This document shows positions 8,793 through 17,394 of a DNA stretch of 64,000 nt, one piece after another (position 1 is the stretch's first letter; the number at the start of each line of letters is the position of its first letter). The DNA is from Oscillospiraceae bacterium. Lineage in GTDB: Bacteria > Bacillota > Clostridia > Oscillospirales > Oscillospiraceae. Where the stretch lies: assembly GCA_902795345.1 (NCBI GenBank), contig CADBKO010000005.1, forward strand, positions 1-64,000. The letters run 5' to 3'. A program made the translations under genes and the position numbers. Below the pieces are notes generated by a model that had not been told where the DNA came from, searched no databases, and was given only the letters and a program-made list of their open reading frames with translations.

Positions 8793-9053
8793 ATGAAGAC
8801 CATCAACGTGACCTTGCGCCTGGACAAGGAGCTGAAGGAGGAAGCCGACGCCCTCTTTGAGGACATGGGCCTGAGCATCAATACCGCCTGCCGCATGTTC
8901 ATCAAGCGGGCTGTGCAGGATCAGCGCATCCCCTTCGAGGTGCGCCGCCCGGATCGGAAGACCCTGCGGGCCATTTCCGACGCGGAGCGGGAAAAGGATC
9001 TGAGCGCCTGCTTCGACAGTGTGGACGAGCTGATGGAAGACCTGGAGAAATAA
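8793..9053 (+). CDS. RelB/DinJ family antitoxin
   Basis: This 86-residue protein has the ribbon-helix-helix N-terminus of DinJ/RelB antitoxins: TINVTLRLDKELKEEADALFEDMGLSI, then NTACRMFIKRAV and PFEVRRP, and an acidic, probably disordered C-terminus that would normally wrap a YafQ/RelE toxin. An AAGGAGG element precedes the ATG and a good promoter lies upstream. The next ORF is not a toxin: an ABC ATPase starts one base after the stop. The expected YafQ-like partner is found 1.6 kb downstream as the N-terminal part of a permease (10671). It may now serve as an autoregulator of the transporter operon (inference). Confidence 0.88.
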   Translation: MKTINVTLRLDKELKEEADALFEDMGLSINTACRMFIKRAVQDQRIPFEVRRPDRKTLRAISDAEREKDLSACFDSVDELMEDLEK

Positions 9054-9054
9054 G

Positions 9055-9795
9055 ATGGGGGAAATCCTGTCAGTCCAGGGTCTGACGAAGCGCTATGGGA
9101 CAAAAACCGTCTTGGACGGCCTGAGCTTTGCCCTGGAGCAGGGCCGCGTCTACGGCCTGATCGGCCCGGAGGGGGCGGGGAAGACCACCCTGCTGCGGCT
9201 GCTAGCGGGGCTGTGCTTCCCCACGGCGGGCAGCCTTTCCATTTTCGGCAGCCGCACGGAAGCCCAGCTGCGCCGGGCAAGGAAGCGCATCGGGTTTTTG
9301 ATCGAAACGCCCGTCGCCGTTGAAAACTTCTCTCTGCGGCAGAACCTGGAGCTGCAGGCTCCTCTGGCGGGCCGGAGAGACCGGGATGGAATGAAAGCGC
9401 TGCGGCGGACCCTGGGCCTCACGGAACGGGAAGTGGGGCACCGCCGGTTCCGGGACTGCGCGGTGTGGGAGCGGCAGCGCTACGGCCTGGCGGCGGCCCT
9501 TCTGGGGGACCCGGAGCTGCTGGTGCTGGACGAGCCCATGAGCGGTCTGGACCCGGAGGGCATCCGGGTCTTCCGGGAGCTGCTGGGGCAGTGGAACTGG
9601 GACCGGGGCGTGACTATGCTGATTGCCGCCTCCGATCCGGCGGAGCTGCTGGGCCTGGCGACGGACTACCTGTTTATGGAGGCCGGTCGGCTCCTCCTCC
9701 GTCTGACGGCGGTGGAGCTGGAGCAAAAGCTGGCAACAGCCCCGGAGGAGCTGGAGGAAATGCTGCTTCGCCTTCGGGAAGAAAGGAGCGCCTGA
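9055..9795 (+). CDS. ABC transporter ATP-binding protein, divergent
   Basis: This 246-residue ATPase belongs to the ABC-2/bacitracin-exporter type. It has a Walker A GPEGAGKTT (~37-45), a Q-loop region near GFLIETP, and Walker B LLVLDEP with the D-loop SGLDPEG. Two hallmarks are degenerate: the LSGGQ signature is replaced by CAVWERQR, and the H-loop reads AASDPAEL with Asp where His is expected. It may hydrolyse ATP poorly or pair with another subunit. It begins one base after the antitoxin stop (coupled) and is followed by a membrane protein, its probable permease. Confidence 0.88.
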   Translation: MGEILSVQGLTKRYGTKTVLDGLSFALEQGRVYGLIGPEGAGKTTLLRLLAGLCFPTAGSLSIFGSRTEAQLRRARKRIGFLIETPVAVENFSLRQNLELQAPLAGRRDRDGMKALRRTLGLTEREVGHRRFRDCAVWERQRYGLAAALLGDPELLVLDEPMSGLDPEGIRVFRELLGQWNWDRGVTMLIAASDPAELLGLATDYLFMEAGRLLLRLTAVELEQKLATAPEELEEMLLRLREERSA

Positions 9796-9797
9796 CC

Positions 9798-10619
9798 ATG
9801 GGACGGACCCGGTATACCCTCCGCAGAATCCTGGGGGACTGGAGGTTTTATCTCCTGCTGGCCCTGCTGCTGGCGGCCTTCTATTTTGGCCTGGTGAGCC
9901 GCCTCGGCACCCAATACCGCTACCGGCACTTCGCCGAGATCGCCCGTTTTGCCAATGTGCCCGCCCAGGCGGCCCGGCAGATGGGTGTGGAAGGTCAGTT
10001 CAACACCATGGAACAGGTGTGGGAGGCCTATGTGGACTCCCCGGATAAGGCGGAATACTACTATCTTACCCTTCTCTGCAGTGCTTCCGCTGCGGGAACG
10101 CTGGCAAGCATCCTCTTTTCCTTCTGGATCATCAGCCGGGGCATCCTGGGGAGGCACGCCTCCGAGCTGCTGCTCCGGGGCGCGGGCCGTCCGGCTGCGT
10201 TCTGCCAACTGCTTTTCCCCTATCTGGGGGCGAGCCTGCTGCTCCGTTGGGGCTTTTTCGCCCTTTGCTTCGCGGTGCTGCCCATCCGCGTGGGGCGCTT
10301 TCCGCCCGGCTATTTTCCGGAGACCGCCCTGATCTGGCTGCTGCTTTCAGCGGCGGATACGGCCTTCTTCGGCTTTATCGCCTTCGCCTTCCATCCCTAC
10401 CTCGCCCTGGGGGTGGACATGGGGGCGGCGGTCCTTGTGCTGCTCCTGCCTGGATCCCTTCGGCGGCTTCTGCCCATGGCGGCGCTGAATGAAACCGGAA
10501 TGTGGAAGATGGAGGCCCTCCCCGGTCCCAGGCAGGCGGCGGCCATCGTCGCCGGGGTCATTTTCCTGGCCTCCCTGCTCGGGGCCTGGCTGGCCTTCCG
10601 CAGGAAAGATTTGAACTGA
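9798..10619 (+). CDS. Multi-pass membrane protein, probable ABC-2-type permease
   Basis: This 273-residue protein has about six hydrophobic helices: ~15-34, ~93-113, ~135-165, ~185-205, ~212-230 and ~248-267. An exposed segment (~36-90) follows the first helix, a layout seen in ABC-2 permeases. No enzyme motif is visible. The ATG at 9798 follows AAAGGAG and lies two bases after the ATPase stop, so the two genes probably form one transporter. The substrate is unknown; bacitracin/lantibiotic-type exporters are the nearest general analogue. Confidence 0.75.
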   Translation: MGRTRYTLRRILGDWRFYLLLALLLAAFYFGLVSRLGTQYRYRHFAEIARFANVPAQAARQMGVEGQFNTMEQVWEAYVDSPDKAEYYYLTLLCSASAAGTLASILFSFWIISRGILGRHASELLLRGAGRPAAFCQLLFPYLGASLLLRWGFFALCFAVLPIRVGRFPPGYFPETALIWLLLSAADTAFFGFIAFAFHPYLALGVDMGAAVLVLLLPGSLRRLLPMAALNETGMWKMEALPGPRQAAAIVAGVIFLASLLGAWLAFRRKDLN

Positions 10620-10670
10620 AAACCGTCTCCCCATTCGGGGGAGCCGATCATGTCCACAGGAGGACAAACC

Positions 10671-12899
10671 ATGGCAAAACTCCGCTATTCCGCCCACTTC
10701 AAGCGGGATTTCCGGCAGGGCGTGAAGAGGGGCTGCGATCCGGAGAAGCTCCGAAGCCTGCTGGAGCTGCTGCAGCGGGAGGCCCCTTTGCCCCTGGACA
10801 GCAGGGACGGACAGATGAAGGGCACGAACGTCCGAGCCTGCCGGGTGGAGCCGGGCTGGCTCCTGGTTTACCGCATAAAGGAAGGAGTGGTGATCCTGAT
10901 GCGCGTGCAGTATATCAAAAAGGAAAGGCCCACCGGCGCGCCGCCTATGAAGCTCTGGTTCAAGACCCTGCTGCGCAGCCCGGTCAAGACGGCCCTGACC
11001 GTTCTCCTGCTGGCGGCGGCGTCCTTCTTCCTGGGCTCCAACCTGGCGGGCTGGGCCATGCAGCAGAAGGCGGCCAGGCAGGTGGAGGAAAGCGCCGTGG
11101 GAGTGCTGACGGCGGAGAAAAGCCTGCCGAAAGAGATGGCGAACCCAACGATGGGCGTCTTTCTCATCACCGACCCCACGAACCCCGGCATGAACCCGGG
11201 GAAAATCACCAACGAGAACTACCACCACGCGGCCTTCACCGCCGAGGACATGGCCGCTCTCGCCGCCCTGCCCTATATCGACGGTGCGGACAAACGCTAT
11301 ATGACCGCCGGGGTCTCCGAAGACTACCGGCGCATGGACAACTATAAAAAGTACTATAACTACACCGACCGCTGCATCCTGGAGGGCACGGTGATCGCCA
11401 ATGAGCTGGACGAATACTGGCAGAAGTTCAACGGCCTGGACGTGGCCGGTGACGGCAGCTATACCACCTCCCTCTATGAGCCGGAGGGCTTCCGGGATAT
11501 CTGGCTGACGGATGTGAAGCTCCTTTCCGGCGACGAAGCCTGGCTGGACCTGATCCGGGAGACCTACGGCGGAAGGGTCAAGGTGGAGATCGACGCCATA
11601 AAGCCGGAGTATATCGGCGTCATGGGGGCGCACGCGCAGTACATGGGCGGCGGGCGGGAACCGGTCTTCTGCGCGGACTATGACGTGTCCCTGGAGGACG
11701 TAATGGGCATCACGCCGGGGAAGCGCTATGTCTTCGTCCTGCGGGAAAACCCCGTCTACACGAACACGGAGAGTCCCGAAGGCCTCCGCTACTGCCTGGG
11801 GGACGACAGCCGCAAGGGCTGGCAGCCCTATTGGACGGACATCACCGATCTGCCGGAAAACTATCTGGAAACGGAGGAGTTCGCCTCCCTCCGCAGCCTC
11901 ATCGAGGTCACGGAGGCGGATCGGCGCACCTTCGACGTGGTGTATACGGACGACATGGCCTCCATCCGCCGGGTGACGTCCGGGCAGATCACAGCCACTC
12001 AGGGCCGCCTCCTCATGCCCTCGGACGCGGGCAAGAATGTCTGCGCGGTGAGCGAGGCCTTCCTTGCTGCCACCGGCCTCCGCCTGGGGGACAGCCTCAC
12101 CCTAAAGCTGGGGAACGTCCTCATGGAGCAATATGCCCCTCTGGGAGCCGTGGCCGTCACCCGGGGCCGCTACGCTGCGGAGTGGACGGAGCAGAGCTTC
12201 ACCATCGTGGGGTCCTGGCAGGACGTGGGGGACGGGGCCTGGCTGGACCGGGAGCTCTACTGGGCCTATTCGGACAACACGATCTTCGTGCCCTCCTCCT
12301 TCCTGCCGGAGAGCTGCGACAGGGAAAACCATCTCTTCCGTCCGGCGGAGGTGAGCTTCCTGGTGGGGGAGGCGGCGAACATCCTCCCCTTTGAAGAAGA
12401 GGTCCTGCCCATGGTGGAGGAAATGAAGCTGAAATATGAATTTGAGGACCGGAACTGGACTGCCGTAGCGGAGAAGATGCAGCAGACGAAGACCGCCAGC
12501 CTGATCCGGCTCCTGGCCTTCGGAGCGGCGGCGATACTGGCTGTTGCCCTGACGGTCTATCTTTTCCTCATCCGCCGGAAGCGGGAATACGCCGTCCTCC
12601 GAGCCCTGGGGAGCCCCCGGCAGGCAGCTGCCCGAGCCCTCTGGCTGCCCCTGATCGCCCTTGCGGTACTGCCGGTGCTGATCGGCATGATCCTGGCCCG
12701 CCTCCTTTCGGACAGGGCGGGGCAGGGGAAGGAGCTCCTGTCCGCCTTCGGCCTGAGCGCCCTGCCCAGCCTGAGCCCATTTGTGTATCTGCTGGCGGCC
12801 CTGGTGGTGCTTGGCTTGATTGCCCTGGCCTGCGCGGTCTATCTCCGGGGCCTGGGGCGGAAGTCGCCCCTGGCGCTGATGCAGGAGAAGGAAGGATGA
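10671..12899 (+). CDS. YafQ-like toxin domain fused in frame to a MacB/FtsX-type permease
   Basis: This 742-residue ORF begins with ~85 residues that match YafQ/RelE-type mRNA interferases: HFKRDFRQGVKRG, PLPLDSRDGQMKG and VEPGWLLVYRIKEGVVIL. Residues usually needed for cleavage are gone: the RDHxL His is Gly, and the C-terminal THSDLF is replaced by a run of Lys/Glu. At residue 93 an FtsX/MacB-like permease starts (MKLWFKTLLRSP, TM ~107-128, a large extracytoplasmic domain, and three C-terminal helices from ~600, with REYAVLRALGSP). AGGAGG lies 8 nt before the ATG at 10671, while the internal ATG at 10947 has only AAGGAAAGG at ~20 nt. It overlaps the next permease by 4 nt. Confidence 0.85.
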   Translation: MAKLRYSAHFKRDFRQGVKRGCDPEKLRSLLELLQREAPLPLDSRDGQMKGTNVRACRVEPGWLLVYRIKEGVVILMRVQYIKKERPTGAPPMKLWFKTLLRSPVKTALTVLLLAAASFFLGSNLAGWAMQQKAARQVEESAVGVLTAEKSLPKEMANPTMGVFLITDPTNPGMNPGKITNENYHHAAFTAEDMAALAALPYIDGADKRYMTAGVSEDYRRMDNYKKYYNYTDRCILEGTVIANELDEYWQKFNGLDVAGDGSYTTSLYEPEGFRDIWLTDVKLLSGDEAWLDLIRETYGGRVKVEIDAIKPEYIGVMGAHAQYMGGGREPVFCADYDVSLEDVMGITPGKRYVFVLRENPVYTNTESPEGLRYCLGDDSRKGWQPYWTDITDLPENYLETEEFASLRSLIEVTEADRRTFDVVYTDDMASIRRVTSGQITATQGRLLMPSDAGKNVCAVSEAFLAATGLRLGDSLTLKLGNVLMEQYAPLGAVAVTRGRYAAEWTEQSFTIVGSWQDVGDGAWLDRELYWAYSDNTIFVPSSFLPESCDRENHLFRPAEVSFLVGEAANILPFEEEVLPMVEEMKLKYEFEDRNWTAVAEKMQQTKTASLIRLLAFGAAAILAVALTVYLFLIRRKREYAVLRALGSPRQAAARALWLPLIALAVLPVLIGMILARLLSDRAGQGKELLSAFGLSALPSLSPFVYLLAALVVLGLIALACAVYLRGLGRKSPLALMQEKEG

Positions 12900-14053
12900 A
12901 GGGCGGCCTTGTGGGGCGCTATGTGCTGCACCATGCCCGCCGCTCCTGGGCGAAAACGTTGCTGGCGTTGCTGCTGGCGGCCCTTCTGGCGGGCACCGTG
13001 GGTCAGCTGGGCTTTCTCCGGGCGCGCTATGCCGCCCTGGTGGACGCCGTGGAGGTGGACGTGCGCTTCTTTAACGGCCTTTCTTATTCCAAGGCGAAGA
13101 TCCTGGAGAAATCGGGCTATGTCCGGGACCCGGTCTATTTCAAGTCCTACGAGGCGGCTTCCGGCTTTTATGTGATGATGACCCTGGTATTTACCAACCG
13201 GCTGGACAGCCTCTATTCCGAACCGGTGACCTGGCTGGAGGGCTGGGATGAGGAGAGCGCCATGGCCGCCAATGGGAAAATCTGCATCCTGCCCGCCCCC
13301 TTCATGGAGGAAATGGAACTGGAGCTGGGCGACGAATTCCGCATCAATGAGCGGGATGTGATGTCCCATCTTCTGGCAGACGGGACGGCCGCGCCGGGGA
13401 CCCCGGAGGAAGCCCTTGCCCTGCGGGACGCCAGGCGCCCCAAATATACGGTCATCGGCCGCATCGAGACTTTGGACAGCCAGTGGCTGGCCGTGGCCCC
13501 CGCCGCCTCCTTCCAGTATTACGCCAGCTACCTGGCCGCCGAGCTGTATTTCGACAGTGCGGAGTATAAGCTGTGCAGCTATTATGAGGCGGAGGAGTTC
13601 CGGGAATATGCCAGAGAGCTGCTGCTTTCCGCCAAAAACCCGCCGGATTTCCGCATGGACACTTCCGACGCGGACCGGCTCTACCGCAGCTATCGCCTGG
13701 TGGAGACTCTCTATCCCTTCTCCGTGGCGGCGGCCCTGATTTTGGGGACGGCGCTGCCGGTGCTGACGGTGGCGCAGTCCCGGCGGGAGGCGGCGGTGCT
13801 GCGCGCCCTGGGCTGGCCCCGCCGGGACCTGGTGGGCCGCTACGCCTCCGAACAGGGGACCCTCTGTCTCCTGGGCCTCCTGCTGGCGCTCCTGGCCCTG
13901 TTCGCGGTCAACGGCGGGGAATTCCTGGCGGTGCTCCGCCCGGCCCTCGGTTATATGCTGGTCCATCTGATCCTCTGTGCGGGGGCCAGCGCCGCCATCT
14001 CCGCGTCCATCCTGCAAAAGAGCCCCATGCGGCTGTTGCAGGCGAAGGAATAG
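12896..14053 (+). CDS. FtsX-like permease of an ABC transporter
   Basis: This 385-residue membrane protein has an N-terminal helix (~18-38), an exposed domain (~40-275) and C-terminal helices (~280-300, ~322-342, ~350-372) bracketing REAAVLRALGWPRRDLV, the conserved cytoplasmic loop of FtsX/MacB permeases. It ends SPMRLLQAKE, as such permeases often do. The start overlaps the previous permease stop (ATGA), so the two are probably heterodimer partners served by the ATPase at 14231. The exported substrate is unknown. Confidence 0.87.
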   Translation: MKGGLVGRYVLHHARRSWAKTLLALLLAALLAGTVGQLGFLRARYAALVDAVEVDVRFFNGLSYSKAKILEKSGYVRDPVYFKSYEAASGFYVMMTLVFTNRLDSLYSEPVTWLEGWDEESAMAANGKICILPAPFMEEMELELGDEFRINERDVMSHLLADGTAAPGTPEEALALRDARRPKYTVIGRIETLDSQWLAVAPAASFQYYASYLAAELYFDSAEYKLCSYYEAEEFREYARELLLSAKNPPDFRMDTSDADRLYRSYRLVETLYPFSVAAALILGTALPVLTVAQSRREAAVLRALGWPRRDLVGRYASEQGTLCLLGLLLALLALFAVNGGEFLAVLRPALGYMLVHLILCAGASAAISASILQKSPMRLLQAKE

Positions 14054-14054
14054 A

Positions 14055-14211
14055 AAAAGCCCCCCTCTCCGCGGGGGGTGGCATCGCTGCCAGGCGCTTC
14101 GCGCCAGCTCCCTCGGAGAGGGAGCCAATCCGCTGCGTCGGGAATGACCTCTCCACCACCAGCCTTGCGTGAGACGGCTGGTGGTCCCCCTCCCCTGAAG
14201 GGGAGGCAAAA
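14055..14211. repeat. Interspersed repeat family B, copy 1
   Basis: A set of short inverted repeats lies between the permease and its ATPase: CCCCCCTCTCC/GGGGGG, GGCGCTTCGCGCC, CTCCCTCGGAGAGGGAG, ACCACCAGCC/GGCTGGTGGT and CTCCCCTGAAGGGGAG. Related blocks occur at 36368-36535 and around 45403-45800. Inside an operon it may act as a transcript-stabilising or attenuating structure. Confidence 0.7.
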
Positions 14212-14230
14212 GAAATCAGGAGGTAATCTT

Positions 14231-14902
14231 ATGTCCATCCTGTCCATCGAAAATCTCAGCTACACCTATCCCGGCGGGCAGAAGGCCGTGCTGCGGGAGG
14301 TAAACGCCGAATTTGAGGCGGGGAAGATGTACGCCATCACCGGGCCCAGCGGCAGCGGCAAGTCCACCCTCCTCAGCCTTCTGGCGGGGATGGAGACCCC
14401 ATCGGAGGGGGGCATCGTCTGTGAGGGAGAATCCCTGGCGGACATGGACCTGGACGCCTATCGGCGGGAGAAGATCGCCTTTGTGTTCCAGGCCTACCAG
14501 CTGCTGCCCCTGCTGACGGCGCGGGAAAACGTGTGCCTCCCCATGGAGATGCAGGGCGCCCCCACGGAAGAAGCCACCCAGCGGGCGGACGCACTGCTTC
14601 TCAGCGTGGGCCTGCCGGACACCCTCCACAAACGCTTCCCCGGCAATCTCTCCGGCGGGGAGCAGCAGCGGGTGGGCATCGCCCGGAGTCTGGCTTCCGG
14701 AGCGAAGGTGATCCTGGCGGACGAACCCACGGGGAACCTGGACGACGAAAACACGGCGGCCATCATGTCGCTGCTAAGGAAGCAGGCGACGGACAAAGGC
14801 TACTGCGTCATCATCGTCACCCACGACCCGGAGGTGGCCGCCGCCTGCGACGTGCAGTACCGCATGCACGGCGGGACGCTGGTTCCTGTTATGTCGGCAT
14901 AA
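14231..14902 (+). CDS. ABC transporter ATPase, MacB/LolD type
   Basis: This 223-residue ATPase has every canonical motif: Walker A GPSGSGKST (~38-46), Q-loop FVFQAYQLLP, signature LSGGEQQR, Walker B VILADEPTGNLD and H-loop IVTHDPE. The EPTGNLD form is typical of the MacB/LolD/FtsE subgroup that works with FtsX-like permeases, so it probably energises the products of 10671 and 12896. GGAGGT precedes the ATG at 14231. It is separated from the permeases by a repeat but probably lies in the same operon. Confidence 0.93.
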   Translation: MSILSIENLSYTYPGGQKAVLREVNAEFEAGKMYAITGPSGSGKSTLLSLLAGMETPSEGGIVCEGESLADMDLDAYRREKIAFVFQAYQLLPLLTARENVCLPMEMQGAPTEEATQRADALLLSVGLPDTLHKRFPGNLSGGEQQRVGIARSLASGAKVILADEPTGNLDDENTAAIMSLLRKQATDKGYCVIIVTHDPEVAAACDVQYRMHGGTLVPVMSA

Positions 14903-14923
14903 AACTGACAAAATTCCCCATGT

Positions 14924-14972
14924 ATGCATTTCGCCCCATGCCGAAAACGAAGGACATGGGGCGGTTTTTGCA
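14924..14972 (+). terminator. Intrinsic terminator, repeat family D copy 1
   Basis: CGCCCCATG (14932-14940) pairs with CATGGGGCG (14955-14963), followed by TTTTT; outer arms ATGCA/TGCAT extend the pairing. The surrounding sequence, from CAAAATTCCCC to CATCGAAGCGCGA, recurs at 17395-17637. Confidence 0.88.
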
Positions 14973-15060
14973 TCGAAGCGCGAAAAAGCCTCTGTGTCCC
15001 GGGAGGCCGCGCCGGTGTCCGGGGCCCCCGATTTCCGGGAACGGCGCAATGTTTTGGTTT

Positions 15061-15089
15061 TTGACTCTCCCTTCTCTGCCCCTTATGCT
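15061..15089 (+). promoter_or_regulatory. Promoter of the solute-binding lipoprotein gene
   Basis: TTGACT (15061-15066), a 17-bp spacer and TATGCT (15084-15089) lie 41 nt upstream of the ATG at 15131. Confidence 0.65.
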
Positions 15090-15130
15090 GGTAATAAAGA
15101 CGCCTGTATCGACGGTAAAGGAGGACTGGA

Positions 15131-17374
15131 ATGAAAACCAAAGCATATCGAAGGCTTGCTCTGATCCTTTCCCTGGCCCTGCTGCTCCTTTTGGCTGCCG
15201 GGTGCGGGAAGACGCAGCCGCCACCGGCGACGCCTGTGCCCACCGCAGCGCCGACAGCTTCCCCGGAGCCCACCCAGTCCCCGCCGCCTGCGGAGGAAGA
15301 GGAGATCGTGTATGTGCCCTCTTTTGAGGCCCTGCCTCCCTCCATAGACCCCAGCCGGGATTTCCGCCCCGTGGAGAGGGAGGACGGAACCTGGTTCGTC
15401 CGCATTGCGGAGGCGGGCGGAGAGTACCGCTACCTCGTCATGCACTTGGAAAAGGACGGCGTCAGCCCGGACACAGTGCTGGAATTCGGTCAGAATTGCG
15501 CGCCGGCGGCGGGGATGTGCTTCCTGGAGGAAGGCAGGGTATGGCTGGGCATGTGGCAGGAAAAGGAATCGGGGGAGCCGGAGGAGCAGACCTGGGAGTT
15601 TTTCCTGCGGGAGGTTTCCCTTGACTCCGGCGAGACCTTGCGGGAGATCCCCTTCCCGGAGGAATACGGGACGGTGACCAGCCTTTTCGACCTGCCGGGG
15701 GGGAGCCTGGGCCTCTACGTCGTCTCAGAGATCACCGGGGAGCGGTGCATTTTCCGGATGGAAGCGGACGGGACCTTCACCGAGCTGCCTTTCCCCCAGG
15801 ACGGGGAAAAACGGTCGCAGATCAACGTCCTGGGCGCGGCGGGCAGCGGCCTTGCGGAGGGCTGGTGCATGGCCTATGACCGGGAAGGGCTGTTCGCCTT
15901 TGACCCTGAGACCGGCCAGCGGCGGGAGCTGATGCGCTGGTACGAGCAGGGCATCCGTTTTGACCACCTTCAGTCCCTCGGACTGCGGGACGGGGCCGTG
16001 CGCCTGCTGGATCACATTTATGGGGAGTATATCACCCTGACGCCCACGCCCCGGAGGGAGGTCCCGGTGCGGCAGGAGCTCACCCTCAGCTGTTTGACGG
16101 TGGACGCCGAGGTGGAAAAGGCCGTGCGGGATTTCAACCGCCGCAGCGGGGAATGGTATATCACCATCCGGGATTATTCCGGCGGTCAGCCCTTCACCCA
16201 GGACGTGCGGGATCGGGCCATCACCGCCATGAATCTGGATATCGTCAATGGCAACATGCCGGACCTCCTCTCCATCCAGGACGGGGTGCCCTTCAAAAGC
16301 TGGGCGGAAAAGGGCTTCCTGCGGGACCTGGGCCCCTGGCTGGCGGAGGAGGGCGTCGAGCTGCTGCCCCAGATCAGGAGGGCCGGCACCGTGGACGGCA
16401 GGCTCCTCATGGCCTGCGCCAGCTTTTCTATCCTGACGGCGGTGGGGAACCGGGACGTGATCGGAGACCCCAACCGCTGGACCGTAGCGGAGGCCTCCGC
16501 CCTGGCGGCGGAAAGGCCGGACTGCGCGGGGGTGTTCACAAGCTCCATGACGCGGGACAAATACCTGGAGCTGCTGGATTCCTATCTGGAGGGCTATCTG
16601 GATTGGGATGCGGGGACCGCCTCCTTCGACAGCCCGGAATTTCGGGACGTGCTGGCCTTCGCCGCCTCCCTTCCCGCGGAGGAAAAGACGGAAAACACCG
16701 CCGACGCGGAGATCATGCACGGCTGGGCCCTGGTGAACGCCGCCGCCGTGGAATCCGTGCGGGACTGGCAGCTCTGGGACCTGAGCTATATGGGGAAGCT
16801 CGTCTGCCCCGGCATCCCCGCTGCCGACGGGGTGGGCAGCCTTATCAAAATGCGCTCCCCCATGGCCGTCAGCGCGGTTTCCGCAAACCCGGAGGGGGCT
16901 TATGCTTTCCTTCGGAGCCTGCTGGATGAGAAGACCCAGACCGCCTATACTGCCTATTTCCCCACGCTGAAATCCGCCTTTGAAAACCACCTGGCGGAGG
17001 CCATGCGGGAGCCCACGGCGGAGGAGGGCTATCGCTTCACATATATCTTTGCGGATGGCATTCGAATGGAAGAAAACCTGACCCGTACCTGGACCGGCGG
17101 GGAAGGGGAGCGCATGCCCCGGAGCGTCGTTCAGTGGTGGGACGTGAACTATACGCCGATCCGGGAAGAAAACCTATACGCCATGAGCGAGGAGCAGCGG
17201 GACGCCCTGCTGGCCCTTCTGGACTCTGCCCTTCGCTCCACCTCTTACGATCAAACCATCGCGGGCATCGTCCATGAGGAGGCGGCGGCCTACTTCGCCG
17301 GGCAGCGCTCCGCCGAGGAAGTCTCCCAACGCATCCAGCGCCGGGCGGAGCTCTACATGGCGGAGCAGGGCTGA
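15131..17374 (+). CDS. Extracellular solute-binding lipoprotein (family 1-like), large
   Basis: This 747-residue predicted lipoprotein has the lipobox LAAGC (Cys ~25) and a Pro/Thr linker to ~55. Residues ~60-315 contain repeated beta-strand blocks (for example GGSLGLYVVSE, FAFDPETGQRREL) suggestive of a propeller-like N-terminal domain. Residues ~320-740 resemble an ABC family 1 (sugar) binding protein, with LTLSCLTVDAEVEKAVRDFNRRSG, NGNMPDLLSIQ and MAVSAVSANPEGAYAFLRSLL. It has its own promoter and AAAGGAGG. There are no transporter genes beside it, so it may serve a distant importer or act as a sensor. It is followed by a disrupted copy of the family D terminator. Confidence 0.82.
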   Translation: MKTKAYRRLALILSLALLLLLAAGCGKTQPPPATPVPTAAPTASPEPTQSPPPAEEEEIVYVPSFEALPPSIDPSRDFRPVEREDGTWFVRIAEAGGEYRYLVMHLEKDGVSPDTVLEFGQNCAPAAGMCFLEEGRVWLGMWQEKESGEPEEQTWEFFLREVSLDSGETLREIPFPEEYGTVTSLFDLPGGSLGLYVVSEITGERCIFRMEADGTFTELPFPQDGEKRSQINVLGAAGSGLAEGWCMAYDREGLFAFDPETGQRRELMRWYEQGIRFDHLQSLGLRDGAVRLLDHIYGEYITLTPTPRREVPVRQELTLSCLTVDAEVEKAVRDFNRRSGEWYITIRDYSGGQPFTQDVRDRAITAMNLDIVNGNMPDLLSIQDGVPFKSWAEKGFLRDLGPWLAEEGVELLPQIRRAGTVDGRLLMACASFSILTAVGNRDVIGDPNRWTVAEASALAAERPDCAGVFTSSMTRDKYLELLDSYLEGYLDWDAGTASFDSPEFRDVLAFAASLPAEEKTENTADAEIMHGWALVNAAAVESVRDWQLWDLSYMGKLVCPGIPAADGVGSLIKMRSPMAVSAVSANPEGAYAFLRSLLDEKTQTAYTAYFPTLKSAFENHLAEAMREPTAEEGYRFTYIFADGIRMEENLTRTWTGGEGERMPRSVVQWWDVNYTPIREENLYAMSEEQRDALLALLDSALRSTSYDQTIAGIVHEEAAAYFAGQRSAEEVSQRIQRRAELYMAEQG

Positions 17375-17394
17375 CGGTTCGCAAATATAGGATT

